Assembly: GCA_016292575.1 (NCBI GenBank)
Contig: JAEDIH010000052.1
Location: 1-11,785 of the forward strand
Direction of reading: 5' to 3'
Length of the DNA: 11,785 nucleotides
Source of the DNA: Clostridiaceae bacterium
Lineage (GTDB): Bacteria; Bacillota; Clostridia; Oscillospirales; Acutalibacteraceae
The notes below the pieces were generated by a model. It was given only the letters and a program-made list of their open reading frames with translations, was not told where the DNA came from and ran no database searches. This document shows positions 1 through 6,053 of this stretch, in pieces (within the stretch, counting starts at the first letter, position 1; every line of letters begins with the position of its first letter). The position numbers were made by a program, and so were the translations under genes.

Positions 1-2
1 TT

Positions 3-101
3 ATCTATAACAGCCCGACCGTTGTTGATCTCTACTTCAACACCTATGACGAATGTGTCCGCTTCGGCAGAAGAAACGTTGAAATATATGTGCTTGAATA
101 A
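3..101 (+). CDS. 3D-domain protein, C-terminal fragment
   Basis: This is the last 32 residues of a gene that begins before the window; reading frame 3 stays open to the TAA at 99-101. The visible end contains VVDLYFNTYDECVRFGRRNV followed by EIYVLE. It resembles the C-terminal end of the 3D (Asp-Asp-Asp) domain, where the third aspartate sits in a 'D-hydrophobic-Y' strand, followed by a Glu/Cys-containing helix, a 'GxRNV' turn and a final 'VYVL' strand. Family knowledge: 3D domains occur in secreted cell-wall proteins related to MltA-type lytic transglycosylases and the YabE/YocH proteins, where they act on peptidoglycan. The assignment rests on this short tail alone. The other two forward frames give either early stops or low-complexity protein. 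Confidence 0.6.
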   Translation: MYNSPTVVDLYFNTYDECVRFGRRNVEIYVLE

Positions 102-223
102 AGGCTGCTTTTAACCGGTCTTTCAGCCATACAGCAAAAACTCTCCCGACCCGGTGCAAAGCCCCACAACTTTTGCATACATCATAAAAACTCCCATATA
201 GCATAAATATTAAGCTTTATCAT

Positions 224-260
224 AAACTGATTCCGATGCTCCGTCGGAGTCAGTTTTTTT
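224..260 (+). terminator. Intrinsic terminator after the 3D-domain gene
   Basis: Arms AAACTGATTCCGA (224-236) and TCGGAGTCAGTTT (244-256) pair over 13 bp with one G-U, around a 7-nt loop, and a run of seven T's (254-260) follows. It lies about 120 nt after the stop of the upstream gene and directly before the next promoter, so it separates the two transcription units. I see nothing convincing between 102 and 223. Confidence 0.88.
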
Positions 261-270
261 AATATTTCTA

Positions 271-299
271 TTGACAAAACATCGTGCAGCGTATATAAT
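271..299 (+). promoter_or_regulatory. Consensus sigma-A promoter for the LysR/ABC transporter operon
   Basis: A perfect -35 TTGACA (271-276) and a perfect -10 TATAAT (294-299) are separated by exactly 17 bp. Transcription would start near 305-307, leaving a leader of about 34 nt before the TTG start at 340. It is the best promoter in the window. A promoter this strong ahead of a regulator gene suggests that it is held down by a repressor, probably through the palindrome at 311-325. Confidence 0.9.
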
Positions 300-310
300 A
301 TAACCATTAG

Positions 311-325
311 CTTATGCACCATAAG
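311..325. promoter_or_regulatory. Palindromic operator candidate (LysR-type T-N11-A)
   Basis: CTTATG (311-316) and CATAAG (320-325) form a perfect inverted repeat around CAC. T312 and A324 are 11 bases apart, which fits the T-N11-A core of LysR-family binding sites. It lies a few bases downstream of the expected transcription start, where a bound protein would block initiation or clearance and so give autorepression. That the LysR protein encoded just downstream binds it is inference. Confidence 0.5.
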
Positions 326-339
326 TAAGGAGTGATAAT

Positions 340-1275
340 TTGGATCATCGAAGCTATGACAAATACATTATTAAAATTGCAGAGTATGGTAATCTGACAA
401 AGGCGGCGGCGTCCCTCGGAATATCTCAGCCTGCGCTCAGTTCCGGTCTTACAAATCTTGAGACGGCTTTAGGCTTCAAGATATTCAACAGAAAAAGCAC
501 GCCTATCACGCTTACTCGAGAGGGTGAGCTGTATTACGACTATATTACCCGTCTGCATGTCCTTGAAGAAGATTTCAGACAGAGGATCGATTGCTGTCGC
601 GACAAGGTTAACTTAAAGGCGGTTATCGGAGGGCCGGTGGCCTACGTGGAATCCATGGTGACGAGCACCGTTATTGAGCTGTCGAAAGTCCACACCGACT
701 ACAAGTTCGACATCAAATGCTCGCCTCTGGCAGAACTCATTGAACTGCTGTCAAGAGGAGAGATCAACTGCTTTATCTGCACGAGCGACACCATTCCCGA
801 CAATTTTGAGAAAAAGCTCGTAAAGCGCGAAAAGGTGTTTCTCTGCATTCCGCGTGATAACCCCCTGAACGAAAGCATCTCTGACTACAGCATTGAATCA
901 GGAAATTACTGTGAATACTTCGACTATTCCGTGCTTGACGGAGAAGAATTCATATTCCTTGAGGAGAATCAGCCTCTGTACAGCCAGATGAATAAATTTT
1001 TCGAGGATAACCGCATAACGCCGAAAAACAGAATTACGGTAAATCAGGTATCCACCGCGCTAAGACTGTCCGCCAAAGGGGGCGGCATCAGCTTCGTCTC
1101 CGAGGGTGCCCTTGAAAACACGGATCTGAGCCGCATATGCGTCTATCCCCTGCCCGATACTATTTCGGGACGCAGTATCTATGTTGCATACGACCGTGAG
1201 CTGTCCATGCCCGTGGCCTGCAAGGATTTTATCCACTATCTTATCGATCACAAAAATGAAACTATAGGAGTGTAG
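340..1275 (+). CDS. LysR-family transcriptional regulator
   Basis: A DNA-binding regulator of 311 aa, the usual length for the family. Residues 5-62 form the N-terminal winged helix-turn-helix; the recognition region reads GNLTKAAASLGISQPALSS (17-35), close to the LysR consensus, followed by the wing 'LGFKIFNR'. Residues about 92-300 fit the two-lobed periplasmic-binding-protein-like effector domain. The start is TTG at 340, supported by TAAGGAG (326-332) seven bases upstream and by correct placement of the HTH. Unusually for LysR regulators it is not divergent from its targets: it is the first gene of the operon, its stop lies 4 nt before the next start, and the Shine-Dalgarno of the next gene (AGGAG, 1266-1270) lies within its last codons, implying coupled translation. 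It probably senses the substrate of the transporter encoded downstream. The ligand is unknown. Confidence 0.93.
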   Translation: MDHRSYDKYIIKIAEYGNLTKAAASLGISQPALSSGLTNLETALGFKIFNRKSTPITLTREGELYYDYITRLHVLEEDFRQRIDCCRDKVNLKAVIGGPVAYVESMVTSTVIELSKVHTDYKFDIKCSPLAELIELLSRGEINCFICTSDTIPDNFEKKLVKREKVFLCIPRDNPLNESISDYSIESGNYCEYFDYSVLDGEEFIFLEENQPLYSQMNKFFEDNRITPKNRITVNQVSTALRLSAKGGGISFVSEGALENTDLSRICVYPLPDTISGRSIYVAYDRELSMPVACKDFIHYLIDHKNETIGV

Positions 1276-1279
1276 CAAA

Positions 1280-2245
1280 ATGAAAAAAATTATAAGAATT
1301 ATCTCAATGCTGTTATGCGTATGTCTTGTGTTTTCCCTCGTTGCCTGCGGCGATGGAAGTTCAGACGAAAAAGAGACTCTGACTATCGCCTATCAGGGCG
1401 GTATCGGTTACGCGCCGGTTCACATTCTTGAAGCAAAAAAGATTATCGAAAAGAACTACGACGGTGAAATCGAGGTTAAATTCGTTAAACTCGACTCCGG
1501 CGCAGCTATCAATGAAGGAATCATCGGGGGTACCATCGACATCGGCTGCATGGGTCTCGGTCCTGCAATCTCCGGCGTATCCTCCGGCGTATCCTACAAG
1601 GTTATCTCCAACCTTAGCTCACAGTCGCACGGACTCATGAGCCGCGATCCCGAAATCACCTCCCTCAAAGACATCACCTCCAAGGACAAAATTGCCCTTG
1701 TTTCCACAGGCTCTTTCCAGCACATACTCCTTGCAATGGCTGCTGAAAAGTCACTTGGCAACGCTCACGCCCTTGACAACAATATTCAGGGCATGTCCCA
1801 TGCGGAGGGTATGGCTGCGCTTGAATCCGGCACCGTACAGCTTCACCTGACATCATCTCCTTTCATCTATCAGGAGCGCGCAAACGAGAGCTACACGGAG
1901 CTTTCCGAAATTTCCGAGGTTTGGCCCAGCGGCAACTCCTTCCTTGTTGCAATGGCTGCCGGCTCGCTCAGCGAAAACGAAAAGCTTTTTGCGGCTGTAA
2001 GCAAGTCATTTGAGGAAGCTATCGCTTTTATCAACGAAAATCCCGACGAAACTGCGCAAATTGAGACTGAGTACCTCGGACTTGACCTTGAGACAGTAAA
2101 GAGCTACCTTGCAGAAGAGGACTGTCAGTTCTTTTCAGAACTGAGAGGCGCTGAGTACATGGCAAGCTTCATGTATCGCGCCGGCTTTATTGAAAAAGAG
2201 GTCAAGATTGATGACTTCAAATACGAAGCTGTAAAGAGCAAGTAA
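1280..2245 (+). CDS. ABC transporter substrate-binding lipoprotein, SsuA/TauA/NMT1-like
   Basis: Extracytoplasmic solute-binding protein of 321 aa. It starts with a lipoprotein signal: MKKIIR, a hydrophobic stretch, then lipobox L20-V21-A22-C23, where Cys23 would be lipidated and anchor the protein to the outer face of the membrane. The mature part opens with 'TLTIAYQGGIGYAPVHILEA' (about 33-52) and has 'GGTIDIGCMGLGPA' (83-96). This is the layout of the NMT1/SsuA/TauA family, which binds sulfonates, nitrate, thiamine precursors and similar small molecules. The permease and ATPase that follow are of the matching type. No residue pattern lets me name the ligand, and no sulfonate, thiamine or nitrate enzyme gene lies nearby. 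ATG at 1280 has AGGAG nine bases upstream. Confidence 0.9.
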   Translation: MKKIIRIISMLLCVCLVFSLVACGDGSSDEKETLTIAYQGGIGYAPVHILEAKKIIEKNYDGEIEVKFVKLDSGAAINEGIIGGTIDIGCMGLGPAISGVSSGVSYKVISNLSSQSHGLMSRDPEITSLKDITSKDKIALVSTGSFQHILLAMAAEKSLGNAHALDNNIQGMSHAEGMAALESGTVQLHLTSSPFIYQERANESYTELSEISEVWPSGNSFLVAMAAGSLSENEKLFAAVSKSFEEAIAFINENPDETAQIETEYLGLDLETVKSYLAEEDCQFFSELRGAEYMASFMYRAGFIEKEVKIDDFKYEAVKSK

Positions 2246-2270
2246 ATTGGCAAAGGACAAAGGTGAGTAA

Positions 2271-3053
2271 ATGAAAAAGTACAAGAATCTGATAGCGCAG
2301 ATTCTCTTCGTTGCAGCGTGTCTCGTGTTCTGGCAGTGGTATGCAAAGTCAAGAAATATCATGGGCTTTCCCACTCTCGACGCGATATTCGGCAAGTTGG
2401 CGGATGCTTTCACCACAGATAACCCACAAAGACGCATCCTTCCCTATCTTGCAAACTCAATGTTGTCTATCCTCAAGGGTCTTGGCATCGGCGCAGTTTT
2501 AGCGGTCATTTTTTCGGATCTGTCTGTAATAAGCCGCACCTTCAATTCAATTTATAATCTCATCGTATCCATCTTCGACCTGTTGCCTGGAGTTGCGCTT
2601 CTGCCCATACTGATGATCACCATCGGAGCCAACGACACGTCAATTTTAATCCTCGTTATCCACTCTGTAGTGTGGCCGATGTCACGCAATATAATTGACG
2701 GATTCAAAACCACTCCGGCAATCTATATAGAATCCGGTAAAAATATCGGACTCGGCACATTCGGACTTGTCTTCGGTGTGTATATTCCTGCATCCTTTGC
2801 AAGTATGCTTTCGGGCATCAAGGTCGGTTGGGCAAGAGCATGGCGCGGACTTATCAGCGCAGAGATGATCTTCGGCGCGGCGCAGTCTGCGGGAATCGGC
2901 GTGTTCATCAACAATGCAAGAACAACCTGGATCGACTACCCCGGTGTTTACGCCGCAATAATCCTTATAATCATAGTAGGCGTCATCGTAGAATACGGCA
3001 TCTTTCAGGTTATTGAAAAATGTACTGTCAGAAAGTGGGGTATGGTTCGATGA
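2271..3053 (+). CDS. ABC transporter permease, SsuC/TauC-like
   Basis: Inner membrane subunit of 260 aa, usual for this family. About six hydrophobic segments are visible, near residues 5-22, 62-82, 97-118, 124-139, 164-181 and 226-246. The cytoplasmic coupling loop (EAA motif) is recognisable at 154-173, from 'ESGKNIGLG' to 'VYIPAS'; it fits 'EAA...G...P' except that Ser-Gly replace the two alanines. This loop docks on the ATPase. The downstream segment 'GWARAWRGLISAEMI' (186-200) is typical of the SsuC/TauC/ThiX group. The gene lies 25 nt after the binding-protein gene. AGGTGAG (2261-2267) is a close but acceptable ribosome binding site. The stop TGA overlaps the ATPase start as ATGA. The substrate is shared with the binding protein and is unknown. 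Confidence 0.92.
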   Translation: MKKYKNLIAQILFVAACLVFWQWYAKSRNIMGFPTLDAIFGKLADAFTTDNPQRRILPYLANSMLSILKGLGIGAVLAVIFSDLSVISRTFNSIYNLIVSIFDLLPGVALLPILMITIGANDTSILILVIHSVVWPMSRNIIDGFKTTPAIYIESGKNIGLGTFGLVFGVYIPASFASMLSGIKVGWARAWRGLISAEMIFGAAQSAGIGVFINNARTTWIDYPGVYAAIILIIIVGVIVEYGIFQVIEKCTVRKWGMVR

Positions 3054-3823
3054 GGGAAATGCTGAAAATAAAAAAGCTTACAAAATCCTACACTTCGCAG
3101 AACGGATCCAGAAATATTCTCACCGATCTTGATCTGACGGTATATGAAAACGAGTTCGTCTGCATTCTCGGTCCCTCCGGCTGCGGAAAATCCACTTTGC
3201 TGCGCTGTATCGCCGGCTTTGAGTCATATGACGGAGTAATTGAGTGCAACGGAAAGGTTATTAAAAATCCATCAACAGAGCGCATCATGGTATTCCAGGA
3301 CTACAACCAGCTATTCCCTTGGAAGACTATTGAAAAGAACATTCGGACTCCTCTGAAGCTGAAGGGCATCAAAGATAAGAACGAGCTTAAGCGCATCTCC
3401 GATGAGTATCTGAAAAAGGTGGGGTTAGACGGATATCAGAAGTATTACCCACACGAGCTGTCGGGCGGTATGAAACAAAGAGTTGCCATAGCTAAGGCTC
3501 TTGCGCTGAAGCCTGAGATAATTCTGATGGACGAGCCCTTTGCGGCTCTTGACGCCATGACCCGTAACAATCTGCAAAAAGAGCTATACAGAATCTCCAC
3601 CGAGGAGCAGGTGACGGTTATCTTCATAACTCACAATATTCAGGAGGCTATCACCCTCGGCACCCGTATTCTCATGATGGACAAGCAAGGCAAGCTTGTC
3701 ATTGACGAGCAGAACAAGCTGAAAAAGCCTGTTAAGCCCTCCACCGAAGGGTACGGCGCAATGTGGGACAAATTCTCTCAGGCTCTTGAAGAGGCGAGCA
3801 AGGTTAAGACTTCCGAAAGCTGA
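3050..3823 (+). CDS. ABC transporter ATPase, SsuB/TauB-like
   Basis: Cytoplasmic ATP-hydrolysing subunit of 257 aa. All key motifs are intact: Walker A GPSGCGKST (41-49), Q-loop Q83 in 'VFQDYNQLFPW', signature LSGGMKQR (137-144), Walker B IILMDEP (157-163) and switch His195 in 'FITHNIQEA'. 'QLFPWKT' after the Q-loop is characteristic of the SsuB/TauB/NrtD group. I chose ATG 3050 because it overlaps the permease stop as ATGA and a GGGG stretch (3037-3040) lies nine bases upstream. An in-frame ATG at 3020 would add ten residues without family character and overlap the permease by 34 nt. ATG 3059 is also possible. This is the last gene of the LysR operon. Confidence 0.94.
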   Translation: MREMLKIKKLTKSYTSQNGSRNILTDLDLTVYENEFVCILGPSGCGKSTLLRCIAGFESYDGVIECNGKVIKNPSTERIMVFQDYNQLFPWKTIEKNIRTPLKLKGIKDKNELKRISDEYLKKVGLDGYQKYYPHELSGGMKQRVAIAKALALKPEIILMDEPFAALDAMTRNNLQKELYRISTEEQVTVIFITHNIQEAITLGTRILMMDKQGKLVIDEQNKLKKPVKPSTEGYGAMWDKFSQALEEASKVKTSES

Positions 3824-3871
3824 TTTTCTCTCTTGCCTTTCTCTTTTTTGCGGCTGAATAACGCCGAAAAC

Positions 3872-3898
3872 GGGAATTGTGCATAATGCACAATTCCC
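3872..3898. repeat. 27-bp near-perfect palindrome, possible terminator or dispersed repeat
   Basis: Arms GGGAATTGTGCAT (3872-3884) and ATGCACAATTCCC (3886-3898) are exact inverted complements around a single A. It lies 48 nt after the ATPase stop and ahead of the xpt promoter. The right side continues CCTCTCTAATTT, so no proper T-run follows as in a classical intrinsic terminator. It may still end the operon, or it may be a member of a small palindromic repeat family. A pyrimidine-rich stretch with TTTTTT (3844-3849) lies upstream but has no hairpin before it. Confidence 0.65.
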
Positions 3899-3935
3899 CC
3901 TCTCTAATTTAAATTAACTTTAACAGTCTGGGATA

Positions 3936-3964
3936 TTGTAAAATTCGACGGCTTTTGATAAAAT
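3936..3964 (+). promoter_or_regulatory. Promoter for the xpt/purine transport operon
   Basis: -35 TTGTAA (3936-3941) and -10 TAAAAT (3959-3964) are spaced 17 bp apart, and the TG of an extended -10 is present (TGATAAAAT, from 3956). Transcription would begin near 3971, giving an untranslated leader of about 80 nt before the xpt start at 4051. Confidence 0.6.
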
Positions 3965-3990
3965 AAACACATAACGCAAAGACACGGGGC

Positions 3991-4032
3991 GACATTTTAA
4001 ACTGAATGTTTGAAATGTCCTTTTCAATTTTT
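3991..4032 (+). promoter_or_regulatory. xpt leader hairpin with T-rich tail (possible attenuator)
   Basis: GACATTTTAAAC (3991-4002) and GTTTGAAATGTC (4008-4019) pair over 12 bp with one G-U, loop TGAAT, followed by a T-rich stretch (4021-4032). It sits in the xpt leader just before the ribosome binding region (GGTGAG, 4040-4045). The form is that of a weak, AU-rich terminator, so it could reduce read-through into xpt. I found no purine riboswitch core upstream of it; what would control it is unknown. Confidence 0.5.
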
Positions 4033-4050
4033 AGAAAGCGGTGAGTTGCG

Positions 4051-4620
4051 ATGGTTCTTCTTGAAGAGAGAATTCTCAAAGACGGAAAAGTGTATCCGGG
4101 AAGCATTCTGAAAGTTGATTCGTTCCTCAATCATCAGATGGATGTCACCCTGCTTAATGAAATAGGCAAAGAATTTAAAAGAATATACTCAGACTGCGAA
4201 GTTAACAAGATCCTTACCATTGAAGCATCAGGTATAGGAATAGCATGTATAACAGCGCAGTTTTTTAATTGTCCGGTTCTTTTTGCAAAAAAAACCAAAA
4301 CCAAAAACATTGCCGGAACGGTTTATAAAACGCAGGTCAAGTCCTATACCCACGGAACAACCTATGATGTTATCGTCTCCAAGGAATTCCTCAAAAAGAA
4401 CGATAAGGTACTTATTATTGACGATTTCCTTGCCGAGGGCAACGCCCTGCTCGGTCTGATTGACCTTTGCCGTCAGGCAGGGTCCGAAATTGTCGGCTGC
4501 GGAATTGCTATTGAAAAGGGCTTTCAGCCCGGCTCAAAGCGCATCCTCGACGCGGGCGTCCGCGTTGAGTCTCTTGCAGTTATTGACAGTATGGACGACG
4601 GCGAGATTAAGTTCAGATAA
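4051..4620 (+). CDS. xpt: Xanthine phosphoribosyltransferase
   Basis: Cytoplasmic salvage enzyme that joins xanthine (and, less efficiently, guanine) to PRPP, giving XMP or GMP and pyrophosphate. Length is 189 aa, close to the roughly 194 aa of Bacillus subtilis Xpt. Diagnostic segments are 'LKVDSFLNHQMD' (20-31), 'KILTIEASGIGIA' (53-65), the PRPP-binding motif 'VLIIDDFLAEGNA' (120-132) with its paired aspartates, and 'IAIEKGFQPG' (152-161) followed by 'RVESLA' (171-176). These match the Xpt subfamily rather than hypoxanthine or adenine phosphoribosyltransferases. ATG 4051 has GGTGAG six bases upstream. The gene lies 58 nt ahead of a BMP-type nucleoside/purine transporter set on the same strand with no clear terminator between, so import and salvage are probably co-expressed. 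Confidence 0.95.
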   Translation: MVLLEERILKDGKVYPGSILKVDSFLNHQMDVTLLNEIGKEFKRIYSDCEVNKILTIEASGIGIACITAQFFNCPVLFAKKTKTKNIAGTVYKTQVKSYTHGTTYDVIVSKEFLKKNDKVLIIDDFLAEGNALLGLIDLCRQAGSEIVGCGIAIEKGFQPGSKRILDAGVRVESLAVIDSMDDGEIKFR

Positions 4621-4678
4621 ATTGCCAAACGGCGGTTTATAAATAATTTTTGCCGAAAGGCTAACGGAGGAAAAAAGC

Positions 4679-5929
4679 ATGAAAAAAATTCTTGCACTCC
4701 TGCTCGCAGCTGTTCTTGTATTCTCATTTGCTGCCTGCAACGGATCAAAAGAAGACCCAACAACAACCGGCGCCGGCGAAAGCACAAGCGCTGCACCCAC
4801 CGATGTTGACTATTCAAAGGTTAAGGTTGGTCTTATCTGCCTTCACGATGAAAACTCAACATATGACAACAACTTCATTCAGGCTCTTAAGGACACTCAG
4901 ACAAAGCTCGGTCTCAAGGATGATCAGGTTCTCATCAAGACCAATATTCCTGAAGACGACAAGTGCCTCAACGCAGCTCAGGAGCTTGCAGACGAAGGCT
5001 GCAATATTATCTTTGCAGACTCCTTCGGTCACGAGACCTACATGATGCAGGCTGCCAAGGAATTCCCGGAAATCCAGTTCTGCCATGCAACCGGTACCCA
5101 CGCAAAGACCGCTGAACTCAAGAACTTCCACAACGCTTTTGCCGCCATCTATGAGGGTCGTTATCTTGCAGGTATCGCAGCAGGTATGAAGCTCAACGAG
5201 ATGATCAAGGACGGAAAAATCAAGGCTGACGAAGCTAAAATAGGTTATGTTGGCGCATTCAACTATGCAGAAGTTGTTTCCGGTCTTACCTCTTTCTTCC
5301 TTGGCGCGCGTTCCGTTTGCGAAAGCGCAACAATGAAGGTTACCTACACCAACTCTTGGTTCGATATCGCTCTTGAGCGTGAAGCTGCTCTCAGCCTCAT
5401 CAAGGACGGCTGCGTTCTTATCAGCCAGCACGCTGACTCAGAGGGTGCTCCCAAGGCTTGCGAAGAGAAGAAGGTTCCCAATGTTGCATATAACATTGAC
5501 ACTTCCTCAATGGGTCCGAACACCGCTCTCATCTCCTCAAAGATCAACTGGTCTCCCTACTATGAGCTTGCAATCACCGCTGTTGCCAAGGGCGAAGAAT
5601 TCGCAACAGACTGGTGCGGCACTCTTGCAACCGATTCCGTTCAGCTCACAAAGCTCAACGAGGCTGTTGCTGCCGAGGGTACTCAGGCTGCTCTTGACGA
5701 AGCTATTGCAAAGCTTGAAAAGGGCGAGCTCAAGGTATTCGACACCGCAGCATTCACCGTTGACGGCAAAGCTCTTGATTCCTACAAGGCTGACGTTATC
5801 CCCGACGAGAAGTTCGAAAAGGATACCGAAGTTATTAAGGACGGCTCGTTCTGCGAATCCGACGTTGAAGGCATGAGAAGTGCTCCGTACTTTGACATCA
5901 TGTACATTGACGGCATCAGCGAAAAATAA
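4679..5929 (+). CDS. BMP-family nucleoside/purine-binding lipoprotein
   Basis: Extracytoplasmic binding protein of 416 aa from the basic membrane protein (BMP/PnrA/NupN) family, whose studied members bind purine nucleosides. A lipoprotein signal (MKKILALLL, lipobox F17-A18-A19-C20) is followed by a Thr/Ser/Ala-rich linker (about 27-42) and the binding domain from 'KVKVGLICLHD' (47-57). Family segments include 'ADEGCNIIFADSFGHE' (104-119), 'NAFAAIYEGRYLAGIAAG' (152-169), 'KIGYVGAF' (187-194) and 'ISQHADSEGA' (248-257). The C-terminal part, after about residue 320, is longer than in the shortest BMP proteins. Start ATG 4679 has GGAGG eight bases upstream. Codon use looks strongly biased (many AAG, CTC, GTT, GCT), as expected for an abundant binding protein. 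It is followed by a terminator-like hairpin, which fits higher expression than the membrane subunits. The exact ligand is inferred from xpt linkage. Confidence 0.93.
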   Translation: MKKILALLLAAVLVFSFAACNGSKEDPTTTGAGESTSAAPTDVDYSKVKVGLICLHDENSTYDNNFIQALKDTQTKLGLKDDQVLIKTNIPEDDKCLNAAQELADEGCNIIFADSFGHETYMMQAAKEFPEIQFCHATGTHAKTAELKNFHNAFAAIYEGRYLAGIAAGMKLNEMIKDGKIKADEAKIGYVGAFNYAEVVSGLTSFFLGARSVCESATMKVTYTNSWFDIALEREAALSLIKDGCVLISQHADSEGAPKACEEKKVPNVAYNIDTSSMGPNTALISSKINWSPYYELAITAVAKGEEFATDWCGTLATDSVQLTKLNEAVAAEGTQAALDEAIAKLEKGELKVFDTAAFTVDGKALDSYKADVIPDEKFEKDTEVIKDGSFCESDVEGMRSAPYFDIMYIDGISEK

Positions 5930-5952
5930 TTTTCCGCACAAAATGAATATAC

Positions 5953-5990
5953 CGGGCGAGGCTTTCGCTTCGCCCGATTTTCGTTTTTTT
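5953..5990 (+). terminator. Intra-operon terminator/attenuator
   Basis: CGGGCGAGGC (5953-5962) and GCTTCGCCCG (5967-5976) form a 10-bp GC-rich stem with one G-U and loop TTTC. It is followed by ATTTTCG and seven T's, ending at 5990. It lies between the binding-protein stop (5929) and the ATPase ribosome binding site (6045-6049). I see no convincing promoter between it and the ATPase, so it is probably a partial terminator that lets some transcription through. Confidence 0.85.
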
Positions 5991-6053
5991 GAAAAGAGGA
6001 CGAATTTTATTCTTTCGTATTCTTTTGAGAAAAATGAAAACATTGGAGGTATG

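Noticed and set aside
3020..3049. ATG 3020 as start of the SsuB-like ATPase
   Set aside because: The added ten residues lack family character and overlap the permease by 34 nt. ATG 3050 gives the common ATGA overlap.
3900..4050. Purine or c-di-GMP riboswitch upstream of xpt
   Set aside because: The conserved purine aptamer core (GTTTCTACC-like) is absent. The ACGCAAAG segment recalls part of the c-di-GMP-I aptamer, but the rest of that fold is missing.
4621..4678. Separate promoter or terminator between xpt and the BMP lipoprotein gene
   Set aside because: Only a 4-bp stem (AAAC/GTTT) and no -35/-10 pair with acceptable spacing; co-transcription is simpler.
4856..5431. 191-aa open frame on the minus strand opposite the BMP lipoprotein gene
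   Set aside because: Produced by the strong codon bias of the real gene on the + strand; no start signals and no recognisable family.
5880..6053. Upstream extension of the double ATPase reading frame to an ATG at 5880
   Set aside because: It would overlap the end of the BMP lipoprotein gene and translate the terminator hairpin. A GGAGG at 6045-6049 marks the real start at 6051/6054, and the family domain begins just after it.
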